A stretch of 64,000 nucleotides of DNA. Source: DT-111 sp965263225. GTDB lineage: Bacteria > Bacteroidota > Bacteroidia > Chitinophagales > Saprospiraceae. Where the stretch lies: contig CBDHHG010000035.1 of NCBI GenBank assembly GCA_965263225.1, positions 434,001-498,000 of the forward strand. The letters are read 5' to 3'. Below are positions 36,878 through 44,941 of the stretch, in pieces. The stretch's first letter is position 1. Each line of letters opens with the position of its first letter. The translations under genes and the position numbers were made by a program. A model generated the notes under the pieces. That model made no database searches, was not told the origin of the DNA, and worked only from the letters and a program-made list of their open reading frames with translations.

Positions 36878-37453
36878 ATGAAAGTTAAGGACAAGGCAAA
36901 AGAAGAACGAATCAAACAAGTTACGTTAGAGATAGTGTCTCAGGAGGGTCTAGCCGGGCTGAAGATAAGTAAGGTAGCAAAAGAGGCCGAGTTATCGCCG
37001 TCCATGATCTATACCTACTTCAAGAATAAGGAGGAGCTCATTGACTCTGTATTTTGGGATGTTGTTAAGGCGATCTTCGACCGACTGGAAAGCGAAAGGG
37101 ACACTAGTTTGCCCTTTAAGCTGCAATTTCGCCAGCAATTTCATCGGTTTATGGGGCTTAAGTTGAAGAAGTCGATTGAGTTTGAATACTTCTCCAGCTT
37201 TGTAAAATCCCCTTACTTTAAACCTGATTATCATAAAATGATTATAGAAAATAGCCGTGGAATGCTTGAGTTGATTCGGGAGGGGAGAAGAAAGATGATC
37301 GTTAAAGATAAGGTTCCTATCGACCTGATTCTAGCCCTTGGAGGGGGCTTCATGGAAAAGCTAGCAGAGTTTCATCAGAATGAGACTATGATCATGGATG
37401 AAGCAACCATTGACCAAGCTTTTGAACTGCTTTGGGACGGAATTAAACAATAA
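36878..37453 (+). CDS. TetR/AcrR family regulator
   Basis: A 191-residue repressor. Residues ~8-55 are the TetR helix-turn-helix (RIKQVTLEIVSQEGLAGLKISKVAKEAELSPSMIYTYFKNKEELIDSVF), with the SPSMIYTYFKNKEEL signature almost standard. The remaining 130 residues are the helical ligand-binding and dimer domain. It lies 56 bases upstream of the tolC-like gene in the same direction and is most likely the repressor of the efflux operon that follows (37510-44313). Two dyads upstream suggest self-control. The ligand is unknown. Confidence 0.9.
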   Translation: MKVKDKAKEERIKQVTLEIVSQEGLAGLKISKVAKEAELSPSMIYTYFKNKEELIDSVFWDVVKAIFDRLESERDTSLPFKLQFRQQFHRFMGLKLKKSIEFEYFSSFVKSPYFKPDYHKMIIENSRGMLELIREGRRKMIVKDKVPIDLILALGGGFMEKLAEFHQNETMIMDEATIDQAFELLWDGIKQ

Positions 37454-37509
37454 AACCAAAATTTTTTATCCAGGAAACGAATTTTTTTTCGTTTATAAAA
37501 CTGCCACTA

Positions 37510-39837
37510 ATGAAACGAATCCTGCTATACTTGTTCCTATTCACCGCCATTGGGCTGTCGGGGCAGGCTCCTGTGAAGATTGCATTATTAAATGACTTCG
37601 CAGCAGAGGTAGGGGCACTAGGCGATTTCGGGCAACTCACCAAAACCGAGATTCTGCAACTACTTCAACATCGCCGAGATATCGAATTTACGGATTACTA
37701 TGGCGCCTATCAATCAGAGAAAATTGAACAGAATATTGAGAGTGCCTTCGAGAACAATGATATTGTAGTTAGCCTCGGGCTACTGAGCGGAGCCGCTTTG
37801 ACGCGCCGGATCAATTTTCCTAAACCGACGATTGTAGGAATATTAGCTGATGCTGGTTTAAGTGGGCTAGTCAAATCGAGTATCGGGACCTCGACGATGG
37901 CCAACCTCACCTATATTGAATCTCCATTTAATATTGCCCGAGATCTTCGAACCCTCTACGAAATCAGGCCTTTTCAAGAACTCGCGCTCGTCATCGATGA
38001 TAATCTTGCAGTCGGTGAAAACTTGTTGCTCAAAGAAGTGGTGAGGAAGAACTTAGGTATCGATTCTGTGGAGATTGACTTGTACTTCGCTCGGGCCTTA
38101 CTATCAGGAACTTCAGCGCTAAAGGCTAGTACAGATGCTGTTTACACGCTTCCAGTGCTGTTGGAGGATAGCACAAAGATGAGCCAATTATTCTCCATGT
38201 TTAATGCTAAGAAAATTCCATCTGCTGCCTTATTAGGGGATCAGTTTGTTGAAGCGGGGGCTCTTATGGGATACGAGGGGGAGAAGGATCTCAACCTCAT
38301 TCCAAGACGGATTGCCTTGAATATTATGAAGATCCTAGAAGGGACTAAACCAGAGGAGATTCCAGTAGAGATAACTACCTATGATGAGAATCTCCTTTTG
38401 AACATGGCTACGGCTCGTGAGATAAAAGTGTATCCCAATTTTGAAATCATCGCCAATGCTACCCTTCTGCATTTGCTTGATGAAAACACAGATCGAGAAT
38501 TGAGTTTGCAAGGCGTGATTGCTGAGGCTTTGCAAACCAATTTGGATCGGCAAGTGGCAGCGCTGGATGTGCACATTGTGGATAAGGATATTGGCATTGC
38601 AAGAGCTGATCTCTTGCCACAAGTGGATGTCACAACGGCCCTGTCCGTGGTAGATGACAATACAGCACTAACCTATCAAGGTTTTCAGGGAGCAGCAAAC
38701 TGGACAGGATCTGCCAATTTTACACAAATCATCTACGCTGAACCGGTGCTAGCTAATCTAGCCATTCAAAAGCTTTTGAAGAAGGGCGAAGAGTATGAGC
38801 TCGACCAGGTTCAGTTGGATATGATCATCGATGTTTCCGAAGCTTATCTCAACATACTGCAAGCCCAGACGAATCTCAGTGTACAGCAGAAGAATGTAGA
38901 AGTGACGAAAGAGAACTTCAATATTGCTACTTCGAAGAATGCGATTGGTTATACAGGAGCTTCGGATCTCCACCGTTGGGAAGCAGAACTGGCCACTAAG
39001 AACATTGACTTGAACGCGGCGGTAGCTTCTGTGCAGCAAGCAAAGTTCCGGCTGAATCAGCTGCTAAATCGCCCCATTAACGAGCCCTTCAACGTCAAGG
39101 ATGAAACCCTTGAGGACCAGATGCTTTTGATTACAGATGGACGCTTGGAAGGTGTTAATGATTACGGTAAAATCGAAAAATTCACCAACTTTCTGGTTGA
39201 CTACGCCAAGGACAAATTACCCACGCTGAACATTATCGAGAATTCCATCAAGGTACAGGAAAGATTAAGACTTTCTCGGAAGAGAGCCTTCTTTCTCCCT
39301 ACTGTTTCGATGAATGGAGGAGCCAATTATTTGATTGGAAAGTATAATGTACCGGAAGTGTTTGGCAAGACAGATAATGCAGGTACCTGGAATCTTGCTG
39401 TCGGGGTAAACTATCCGATCTTCCAAGGGAACTTGCGCCGGCAGCAGCTCGATCAGGCCGATATCCAGCTGAAACAGCTAGGTCTTACCCAGAAGAATGT
39501 GGAAAACCAACTAGAACTGGCGATTCGAGCCAATATGCAACAGATATACGTCTCCTTTAGCCGGATGCAACTGTCACAAGAAGCAAGTATCGCTGCTACC
39601 CAGAACTTCACCATCATTCAAGACGCCTACAATCAAGGCCAAGTTAACATCACGACCTTGATTGATGCCCAGAATAATACCCTGCAAGCGGAATTAGGGG
39701 CAACGAATGCGGTTTATACATTCATTTTGGATTTCCTGGAATTGGAGCGATCCATCGGATTCTTTTACTTCTTGGCCTCAGCGGAAGAACGAAGTGATTT
39801 CTTCCAACGAGCCACTACTTTATTCATCAGTAAATAG
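37510..39837 (+). CDS. TolC-family outer-membrane efflux protein fused to an ABC substrate-binding-like domain
   Basis: A 775-residue exported protein. After a signal peptide (MKRILLYLFLFTAIGLSG), residues ~20-320 resemble the ABC_sub_bind (DUF534) periplasmic binding domain: paired lobes with DIVVSLGLLSGAAL, AVYTLPVLLEDSTKM, SAALLGDQFVEAGALMGYEG and the late IALNIMKILEGTKPEEIPVE. The rest (~335-775) is a TolC-type outer-membrane channel subunit with long helices (LNILQAQTNLSVQQKNVEVTKENF) and the typical second half YNQGQVNITTLIDAQNNTL. The frame is continuous, so the fusion is real in this sequence. TolC is the exit duct of the pump encoded next; the added domain might sense or collect a substrate. 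That is inference. Confidence 0.85.
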   Translation: MKRILLYLFLFTAIGLSGQAPVKIALLNDFAAEVGALGDFGQLTKTEILQLLQHRRDIEFTDYYGAYQSEKIEQNIESAFENNDIVVSLGLLSGAALTRRINFPKPTIVGILADAGLSGLVKSSIGTSTMANLTYIESPFNIARDLRTLYEIRPFQELALVIDDNLAVGENLLLKEVVRKNLGIDSVEIDLYFARALLSGTSALKASTDAVYTLPVLLEDSTKMSQLFSMFNAKKIPSAALLGDQFVEAGALMGYEGEKDLNLIPRRIALNIMKILEGTKPEEIPVEITTYDENLLLNMATAREIKVYPNFEIIANATLLHLLDENTDRELSLQGVIAEALQTNLDRQVAALDVHIVDKDIGIARADLLPQVDVTTALSVVDDNTALTYQGFQGAANWTGSANFTQIIYAEPVLANLAIQKLLKKGEEYELDQVQLDMIIDVSEAYLNILQAQTNLSVQQKNVEVTKENFNIATSKNAIGYTGASDLHRWEAELATKNIDLNAAVASVQQAKFRLNQLLNRPINEPFNVKDETLEDQMLLITDGRLEGVNDYGKIEKFTNFLVDYAKDKLPTLNIIENSIKVQERLRLSRKRAFFLPTVSMNGGANYLIGKYNVPEVFGKTDNAGTWNLAVGVNYPIFQGNLRRQQLDQADIQLKQLGLTQKNVENQLELAIRANMQQIYVSFSRMQLSQEASIAATQNFTIIQDAYNQGQVNITTLIDAQNNTLQAELGATNAVYTFILDFLELERSIGFFYFLASAEERSDFFQRATTLFISK

Positions 39838-39937
39838 TGATTTCAACCTTGTAGTTCTCTGCTGAATGATCTAGGAGATCGGCGGACTTGCCAACTGATC
39901 TGATACGACGATTTAATACAGCAAACCAACTCAACCA

Positions 39938-41110
39938 ATGAATAAGATAAATAAACAAACCAAGATGCTACATAAACTTGCTACGCTATCTCTTGCCAGC
40001 TTAGTCTTGATCTTTAGTATGTCCAGTTGTGGCGGGAAGCGCACCGAAGAAGCCTTGCCAGAATTCATTAAACCGATAAAATATGCCCAGGTGGTAAGGG
40101 CAGGCCAGGTAAACCGCCAGACTTATGCCGGTACCGTGCAATCGAGCAAAGAGGCACAGTTGAGCTTCAAAGTTAACGGTAACATCAACTACCTGCCTGT
40201 GAAGGTCGGTGACCGAGTTCGCAAAGGACAATTGATCGCCCGTATCGATGCAACAGATTATCGAGTGCAGGTTGAACAATCCAAGAGTAATCTTTTAGGG
40301 GCTCAAACTCAAATTAAAAGTGCCGAAAGTCAGTTGTTGAGTACTAGGGCCAATTATCAGCGAGTGGAAAAACTATATGAGAACAATAGCGTATCTCTCA
40401 GCGATTTTGAACAAGCAAAATCGGCTCTAGAAACCTCCGAAGCTGCCTACGAAGCAGCAAAAGCTCAAGCTGCCGCAAGTGAACAGCAAGTGCAATCCAC
40501 TCAAAATCAGGTTAGATATTCCCAGTTAGTTGCACCGTTTTCTGGAATCATTACTGCCATTAATATTGAAGAGAATGAATTTGTCGGCGCAGGAACGCCC
40601 ATCGCCATTCTGAACTCCGAGTCAGACCTGGAAGTACTGGTTGGGGTACCAGAGGTGAGTATTGGTAGTGTTAGGCGCGGCCAACAAGTAGGGATTGAAT
40701 TTTCAGCTTTAAGCAGTGAGCCTTTTACTGGCCGGATCACAGAGGTAGGCTTCAGTAATGCGGGACGCTCTACGTACCCCGTTACGATCCGGATTGAGAA
40801 ACCATCTGATGCTATCCGACCCGGGATGGCAGCACGGGTACAGTTTGGGTTTCAAGAAGCGGATGAAGGAGGAACCGAGCAGCTTTTTGTCCCCATTGCG
40901 GCGGTTGGTCAAGATCAAGGAGGGCGGTTTGTCTACACCCTGGAGCCAACTGGCGATGTCTACCAAGTGGAACGTCGAAGCATTCAGGTGGGAGATTTAG
41001 CTGCGGATGGATTTGAGGTAAAGGACGGATTGAAGGAGTCTGAACTAGTGGCGACATCCGGACTGAAGTCTTTGATCGTAGGTATGAAAGTAAGGTTGCT
41101 GGAAAACTAA
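39938..41110 (+). CDS. RND efflux periplasmic adaptor, lipoprotein
   Basis: A 390-residue membrane fusion protein linking the RND pump to TolC. A lipoprotein signal ends at FSMSSCGG; a start at the second Met (39965) is equally possible. The lipoyl halves are at AQLSFKVNGNINYLPVKVGDRVRKGQLIARID and YSQLVAPFSGIITAINIEENEFVGAG, separated by a long coiled-coil hairpin (~105-175; SNLLGAQTQIKSAESQLL...). Beta-barrel and membrane-proximal domains follow, ending VKDGLKESELVATSGLKSLIVGMKVRLLE. It is between the TolC and RND genes, in the usual order. Confidence 0.92.
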   Translation: MNKINKQTKMLHKLATLSLASLVLIFSMSSCGGKRTEEALPEFIKPIKYAQVVRAGQVNRQTYAGTVQSSKEAQLSFKVNGNINYLPVKVGDRVRKGQLIARIDATDYRVQVEQSKSNLLGAQTQIKSAESQLLSTRANYQRVEKLYENNSVSLSDFEQAKSALETSEAAYEAAKAQAAASEQQVQSTQNQVRYSQLVAPFSGIITAINIEENEFVGAGTPIAILNSESDLEVLVGVPEVSIGSVRRGQQVGIEFSALSSEPFTGRITEVGFSNAGRSTYPVTIRIEKPSDAIRPGMAARVQFGFQEADEGGTEQLFVPIAAVGQDQGGRFVYTLEPTGDVYQVERRSIQVGDLAADGFEVKDGLKESELVATSGLKSLIVGMKVRLLEN

Positions 41111-41226
41111 GCTGATCCAATAATTGCGAAGTATTTGCTGGGTTATTTGCGGGCTAGGGAGCGCTCGGGCAGAGACCGAACTAGTGTGGAGTAGAAAGGA
41201 GCCTGCTGACCCATAAAAACAACAAT

Positions 41227-44200
41227 ATGAATATTACCAAATTTTCTATAGATAACTCCAGGGTGACGATTATGGTGCTGGCTGTCATTGCCGTCATGGG
41301 CCTGGTGACCTATGGCTCTTTGTCCAGAAACAGTATGCCTCCTTACACCATTCGGATAGCAACAGTGGTAACACAGTTTCCGGGAGCTTCCCCAGATCGG
41401 GTAGAACAGCTTATCACCAAGAAAATAGAAGAGACGGTACAAGAACTTCCAGAACTGGACGACGTAACCAGTGAGAGCCGGACTGGACTTTCAGTAGTCA
41501 CCGTTTCTTTGACGCCAGATATTGCCAAGGAAGATTTGCAAGTTGTATGGGATCGGCTAAGACGTAAGATCGAAGGCATTCAGAAAGAATTGCCTGACGG
41601 AAGTCGACCACCAAAGATCAATGATGATGGCTTTGGAACCGTCTACGGGATTATGCTTGGACTAGAGGGGGATGGTTTTAGTAATGCAGAAATGCGTGAA
41701 TACGCGGAAGATATACGAGATGATCTGGTGAAAATGGATGCAGCGGCGGAAGTGGAAATCAAAGGGGAATTGCCGGAACAGATCTATGTGGAGTTTGATA
41801 ATGCCCGCCTGGCCGAAATGGGCCTGACGGCTTCCCGATTGCAGAGCATTTTGTCCGTTACCAATATTGTGTATTCGGGGGGGCAGGTTGGCTTGGAAAA
41901 TAAACGGATAGCCCTGGAACCAAGTGGTAACTTTGAGTCCGTAGAAGATTTGGAAAGGACCTTGATCACGATGCCTTCAGGCAATGCTATTCCGCTCGGA
42001 GATATCGCCGACGTAACCCGAGGCTACAAGTCTCCGACGGAGAAAATCGTTCGGATAAATGGAGAACCAGGAATTGCTATCGCAATTGCCTTGAAGGAAG
42101 GAGCTAACCTGATTGAATTGGGACAATTAGTAGATGAAAAGATTGCCGGATATAATCGAGAATTGCCAGTAGGACTTTCCGTGGCTCGCATGGCGGGCCA
42201 AGATCTGTACGTGGATCAAAAAGTAAATGACTTTCTGAGTAATGTATTTCAGTCAGTGGGAATTGTGCTGGTGGTAATGCTATTGTTCCTAGGGTTTAGA
42301 ACGGGTATAGTGGTAGCCAGTTTGATTCCAATGGCTATGATTATGACGCTCTGGATCATGGGCATGTTTGATATTGGTTTGAATCAGGTATCCTTGGCTG
42401 CCTTGATCATGGCCTTGGGCCTCTTGGTAGATAATGCCATCGTAGTTTCAGAGTCCATCATGGTGAAAATGGAAGAGGGACAAACTGCATTCAATGCCGC
42501 CATCAATGCCTCGGGAGAACTCTTCACTCCGCTGTTGGTATCCTCACTCACGACTTCAGCGGCTTTCCTGGCTTTCTTTCTCGCCGAAAACACTATGGGG
42601 GAAATGATGGGGCCACTCTTTTCGGTGATTACCATCACCTTGCTCTCCTCCTGGATTTTGGCTATGACCATGATCCCCTTTCTTGGAGCCCGGTTCATTC
42701 GTGTAGAGAAGAAGGAGACGACGGATCAACCGGGTATGTTTGATCGACTTACTGCCTGGTACAAAGGATTATTGACCAGTGTGCTAAGACGTCCGTGGAT
42801 CTTTACTGTAGGCATCGTCGTCCTATTTTTTGGCAGTCTGAGTCTGTTCGGTAGCATACCTTTCATATTTTTTCCGGACAGTGATAGAAATCTGGTAACA
42901 CTTGATATGAACCTTCCCCTGGGAACTAAAATCGAAGAAACCCAGAAAACGGTCAATGAAATTGAAGACTTTATTCGTGTCGAGCTATTGGTGGGAGAGG
43001 GAAGAGAGAAAGGAGTTACCGACTGGTCTGCCTTTATCGGGGAAGGCCCCTCTTCTTATGATCTTGGATATCAACCTGGCGAAGCCAATTCCGGTTATGG
43101 ACACCTTCTATTAAATACGTCCTCCTTCGAGGATAATAATTATGTGATTGAAAAATTGCAGGACTTTTGCTTTGAGCAATTACCTGATGCAGAGGTGCAG
43201 GTGTCTCCATTGTCAGGTGGTGGCGGAGGAGGGAAGGATGTGGAAATTCGGGTATCTGGGGATTCTCCAAAGGAACTGTTTCTGATCGCAGAAGAGATTA
43301 AACAGGTACTACTTGATGTACCCGGGACGAGAAGTATTTCAGATAATTGGGGACCGCAGATTAAGAAGTTTGTAATCGATATCGATCAGGATAATGCCAA
43401 TCGAGCAGGCTTGAGCAATCAAGATATCGCCATTTCTTTGCAAACTACCTTGGATGGTTTTAATGCAGGATCCTATCGAGAAGGGGATGAAAATATCCCA
43501 ATCATGATGCGCACGATCAATAGTGAAAATCTGGATATTCGGGACTTGAATGGAATAAACCTATTTGCTCAAAATTCAGGTTCCAATGTGCCTTTACAAC
43601 AGGTAGCTAGTATCAATCCACAATGGCAGAACGCTAAAATACTTAGACGAAACCTGTTTCGTACGGTTACCATTAGTTGTGACGCCATGCCGGGCTTCAC
43701 CGCTTCTGAATTGACAAACAGCATTACACCCTTGTTGCGTGAAAAAGCGGACAACTGGAAAAGCGGCTATACCTATAGCTTAGGAGGAGAGTCGGAGCAA
43801 AGTGCCGAAGCAATGGGCGCGGTAATTGCCAAGTTGCCATTGTCTGGGTTTATTATCCTCTTACTCTTGATTCTGCAATTCAACTCCTTCCGTAAAACCG
43901 GCATTGTGTTACTGACGATTCCATTGGGAATCATTGGGGTAATCTTTGGTTTGCTGTTGTTTCAGTCCTTCTTCGGCTTCATGGCATTCTTAGGGGTGAT
44001 TTCCCTGGCAGGGATTGTGATCAATAATGCCATTGTGTTATTGGATAGGATTCAGATTGAGATAGATGATTTCAAAAGATCGCCCTACGAAGCGATTGTG
44101 GAAGCTGCTCAACAGCGATTTCGCCCAATTTTATTGACCACTTTTACCACAACGCTGGGTTTAATTCCACTCTATCTAGGCGGGGGAGAGATGTGGGAAC

Positions 44201-44313
44201 CGATGGCCATTTCCATTATGATCGGCCTGCTCTTCGCTACCGTGATTACGCTCTTATTTGTTCCGGTATTGTACAAACTATTATTCCGGGCAAAACCCGT
44301 GACGACTGCTTGA
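41227..44313 (+). CDS. RND family efflux pump permease (AcrB/MdtB-like)
   Basis: A 1028-residue proton-driven inner-membrane efflux pump. It has the duplicated RND plan: one N-terminal helix (VTIMVLAVIAVMGLVTYG), a periplasmic porter loop, then helices 2-6 with the charged GLVVDNAIVV-type segment (seen as ALGLLVDNAIVVSESI), and a second half ending ISLAGIVINNAIVLLDRIQIE and TTFTTTLGLIPLYLGGGEMWEPMA. Porter motifs such as TQFPGASPDRVEQLITKKIEE near residue 50 are standard. Substrates cannot be predicted, since close homologues export drugs, metals or lipids. It completes the tripartite pump controlled by the TetR gene. Confidence 0.93.
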   Translation: MNITKFSIDNSRVTIMVLAVIAVMGLVTYGSLSRNSMPPYTIRIATVVTQFPGASPDRVEQLITKKIEETVQELPELDDVTSESRTGLSVVTVSLTPDIAKEDLQVVWDRLRRKIEGIQKELPDGSRPPKINDDGFGTVYGIMLGLEGDGFSNAEMREYAEDIRDDLVKMDAAAEVEIKGELPEQIYVEFDNARLAEMGLTASRLQSILSVTNIVYSGGQVGLENKRIALEPSGNFESVEDLERTLITMPSGNAIPLGDIADVTRGYKSPTEKIVRINGEPGIAIAIALKEGANLIELGQLVDEKIAGYNRELPVGLSVARMAGQDLYVDQKVNDFLSNVFQSVGIVLVVMLLFLGFRTGIVVASLIPMAMIMTLWIMGMFDIGLNQVSLAALIMALGLLVDNAIVVSESIMVKMEEGQTAFNAAINASGELFTPLLVSSLTTSAAFLAFFLAENTMGEMMGPLFSVITITLLSSWILAMTMIPFLGARFIRVEKKETTDQPGMFDRLTAWYKGLLTSVLRRPWIFTVGIVVLFFGSLSLFGSIPFIFFPDSDRNLVTLDMNLPLGTKIEETQKTVNEIEDFIRVELLVGEGREKGVTDWSAFIGEGPSSYDLGYQPGEANSGYGHLLLNTSSFEDNNYVIEKLQDFCFEQLPDAEVQVSPLSGGGGGGKDVEIRVSGDSPKELFLIAEEIKQVLLDVPGTRSISDNWGPQIKKFVIDIDQDNANRAGLSNQDIAISLQTTLDGFNAGSYREGDENIPIMMRTINSENLDIRDLNGINLFAQNSGSNVPLQQVASINPQWQNAKILRRNLFRTVTISCDAMPGFTASELTNSITPLLREKADNWKSGYTYSLGGESEQSAEAMGAVIAKLPLSGFIILLLLILQFNSFRKTGIVLLTIPLGIIGVIFGLLLFQSFFGFMAFLGVISLAGIVINNAIVLLDRIQIEIDDFKRSPYEAIVEAAQQRFRPILLTTFTTTLGLIPLYLGGGEMWEPMAISIMIGLLFATVITLLFVPVLYKLLFRAKPVTTA

Positions 44314-44360
44314 TTTCTATTACTTGAACTTGGCCCCTTGGGGCTTCAAATATATCCAAA

Positions 44361-44903
44361 ATGCAACCAGAAAAATCTCCCAAAGAAAATCGACGTTCTT
44401 TTGTCGAACAACAATTAAAGGTCATACATTTAGAGCTAGAGCGCTTTTCCCTGAAATTAACTGGGGATAAGGTCAAAGCAGATGATTTGGTACAAAACAC
44501 ACTGCTACGTATCTTATCGCAAGCAGAGCGTTTCCAGCCTGGCACTAATTTTAAAGCTTGGGCGGCTACGATTATGAAGAACATCTTCATTAATGACTAT
44601 CGCAAGCATCATCGAAGGTCACAGTTGCTTGAGCAAGTTCGCGCGAGTCAAACTCTCGCCATTGATAATAAAGTCACCAATAACCAGGGCGATAGGGACC
44701 TGGAGTTACAGGATCTTACTTCGCTCACGGATAGCTTACCAGATGACTTTCGCATTCCTTTCATGCTGGCTCATCAAGGGTATAAATATGAGGAAATTGC
44801 CAAGGAATTAAAGACACCTGTAGGGACAATCAAGAGCCGTATATTTTTTGCGCGGAAGCGCCTACAAAAGATGTATCGCAAGGTATACCGAGATGTATCT
44901 TAA
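44361..44903 (+). CDS. ECF-type sigma-70 factor
   Basis: A 180-residue extracytoplasmic-function sigma factor with only regions 2 and 4. Region 2 (~30-95) has the DLVQNTLLRILSQAERFQPGTNFKAWAATIMKNIFINDYRK core; region 4 (~125-175) has SLPDDFRIPFMLAHQGYKYEEIAKELKTPVGTIKSRIFFARKRLQ, the helix-turn-helix. It starts 47 bases after the RND gene, so it may be read with the pump, but no anti-sigma gene is next to it. Its target promoters are unknown; control of the pump or of the adjacent regulator are options. The gene converges closely on the LuxR-type regulator (38 bases between the ends). Confidence 0.9.
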   Translation: MQPEKSPKENRRSFVEQQLKVIHLELERFSLKLTGDKVKADDLVQNTLLRILSQAERFQPGTNFKAWAATIMKNIFINDYRKHHRRSQLLEQVRASQTLAIDNKVTNNQGDRDLELQDLTSLTDSLPDDFRIPFMLAHQGYKYEEIAKELKTPVGTIKSRIFFARKRLQKMYRKVYRDVS

Positions 44904-44941
44904 ACCGGACTCACTGAAGGTGTTTAGAAAAGCGTTATGAA

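Noticed and set aside
44333..44344. Terminator GCCCC-TT-GGGGC after the RND gene
   Set aside because: The 2-base loop is sterically poor and there is no T-run; too weak to list.
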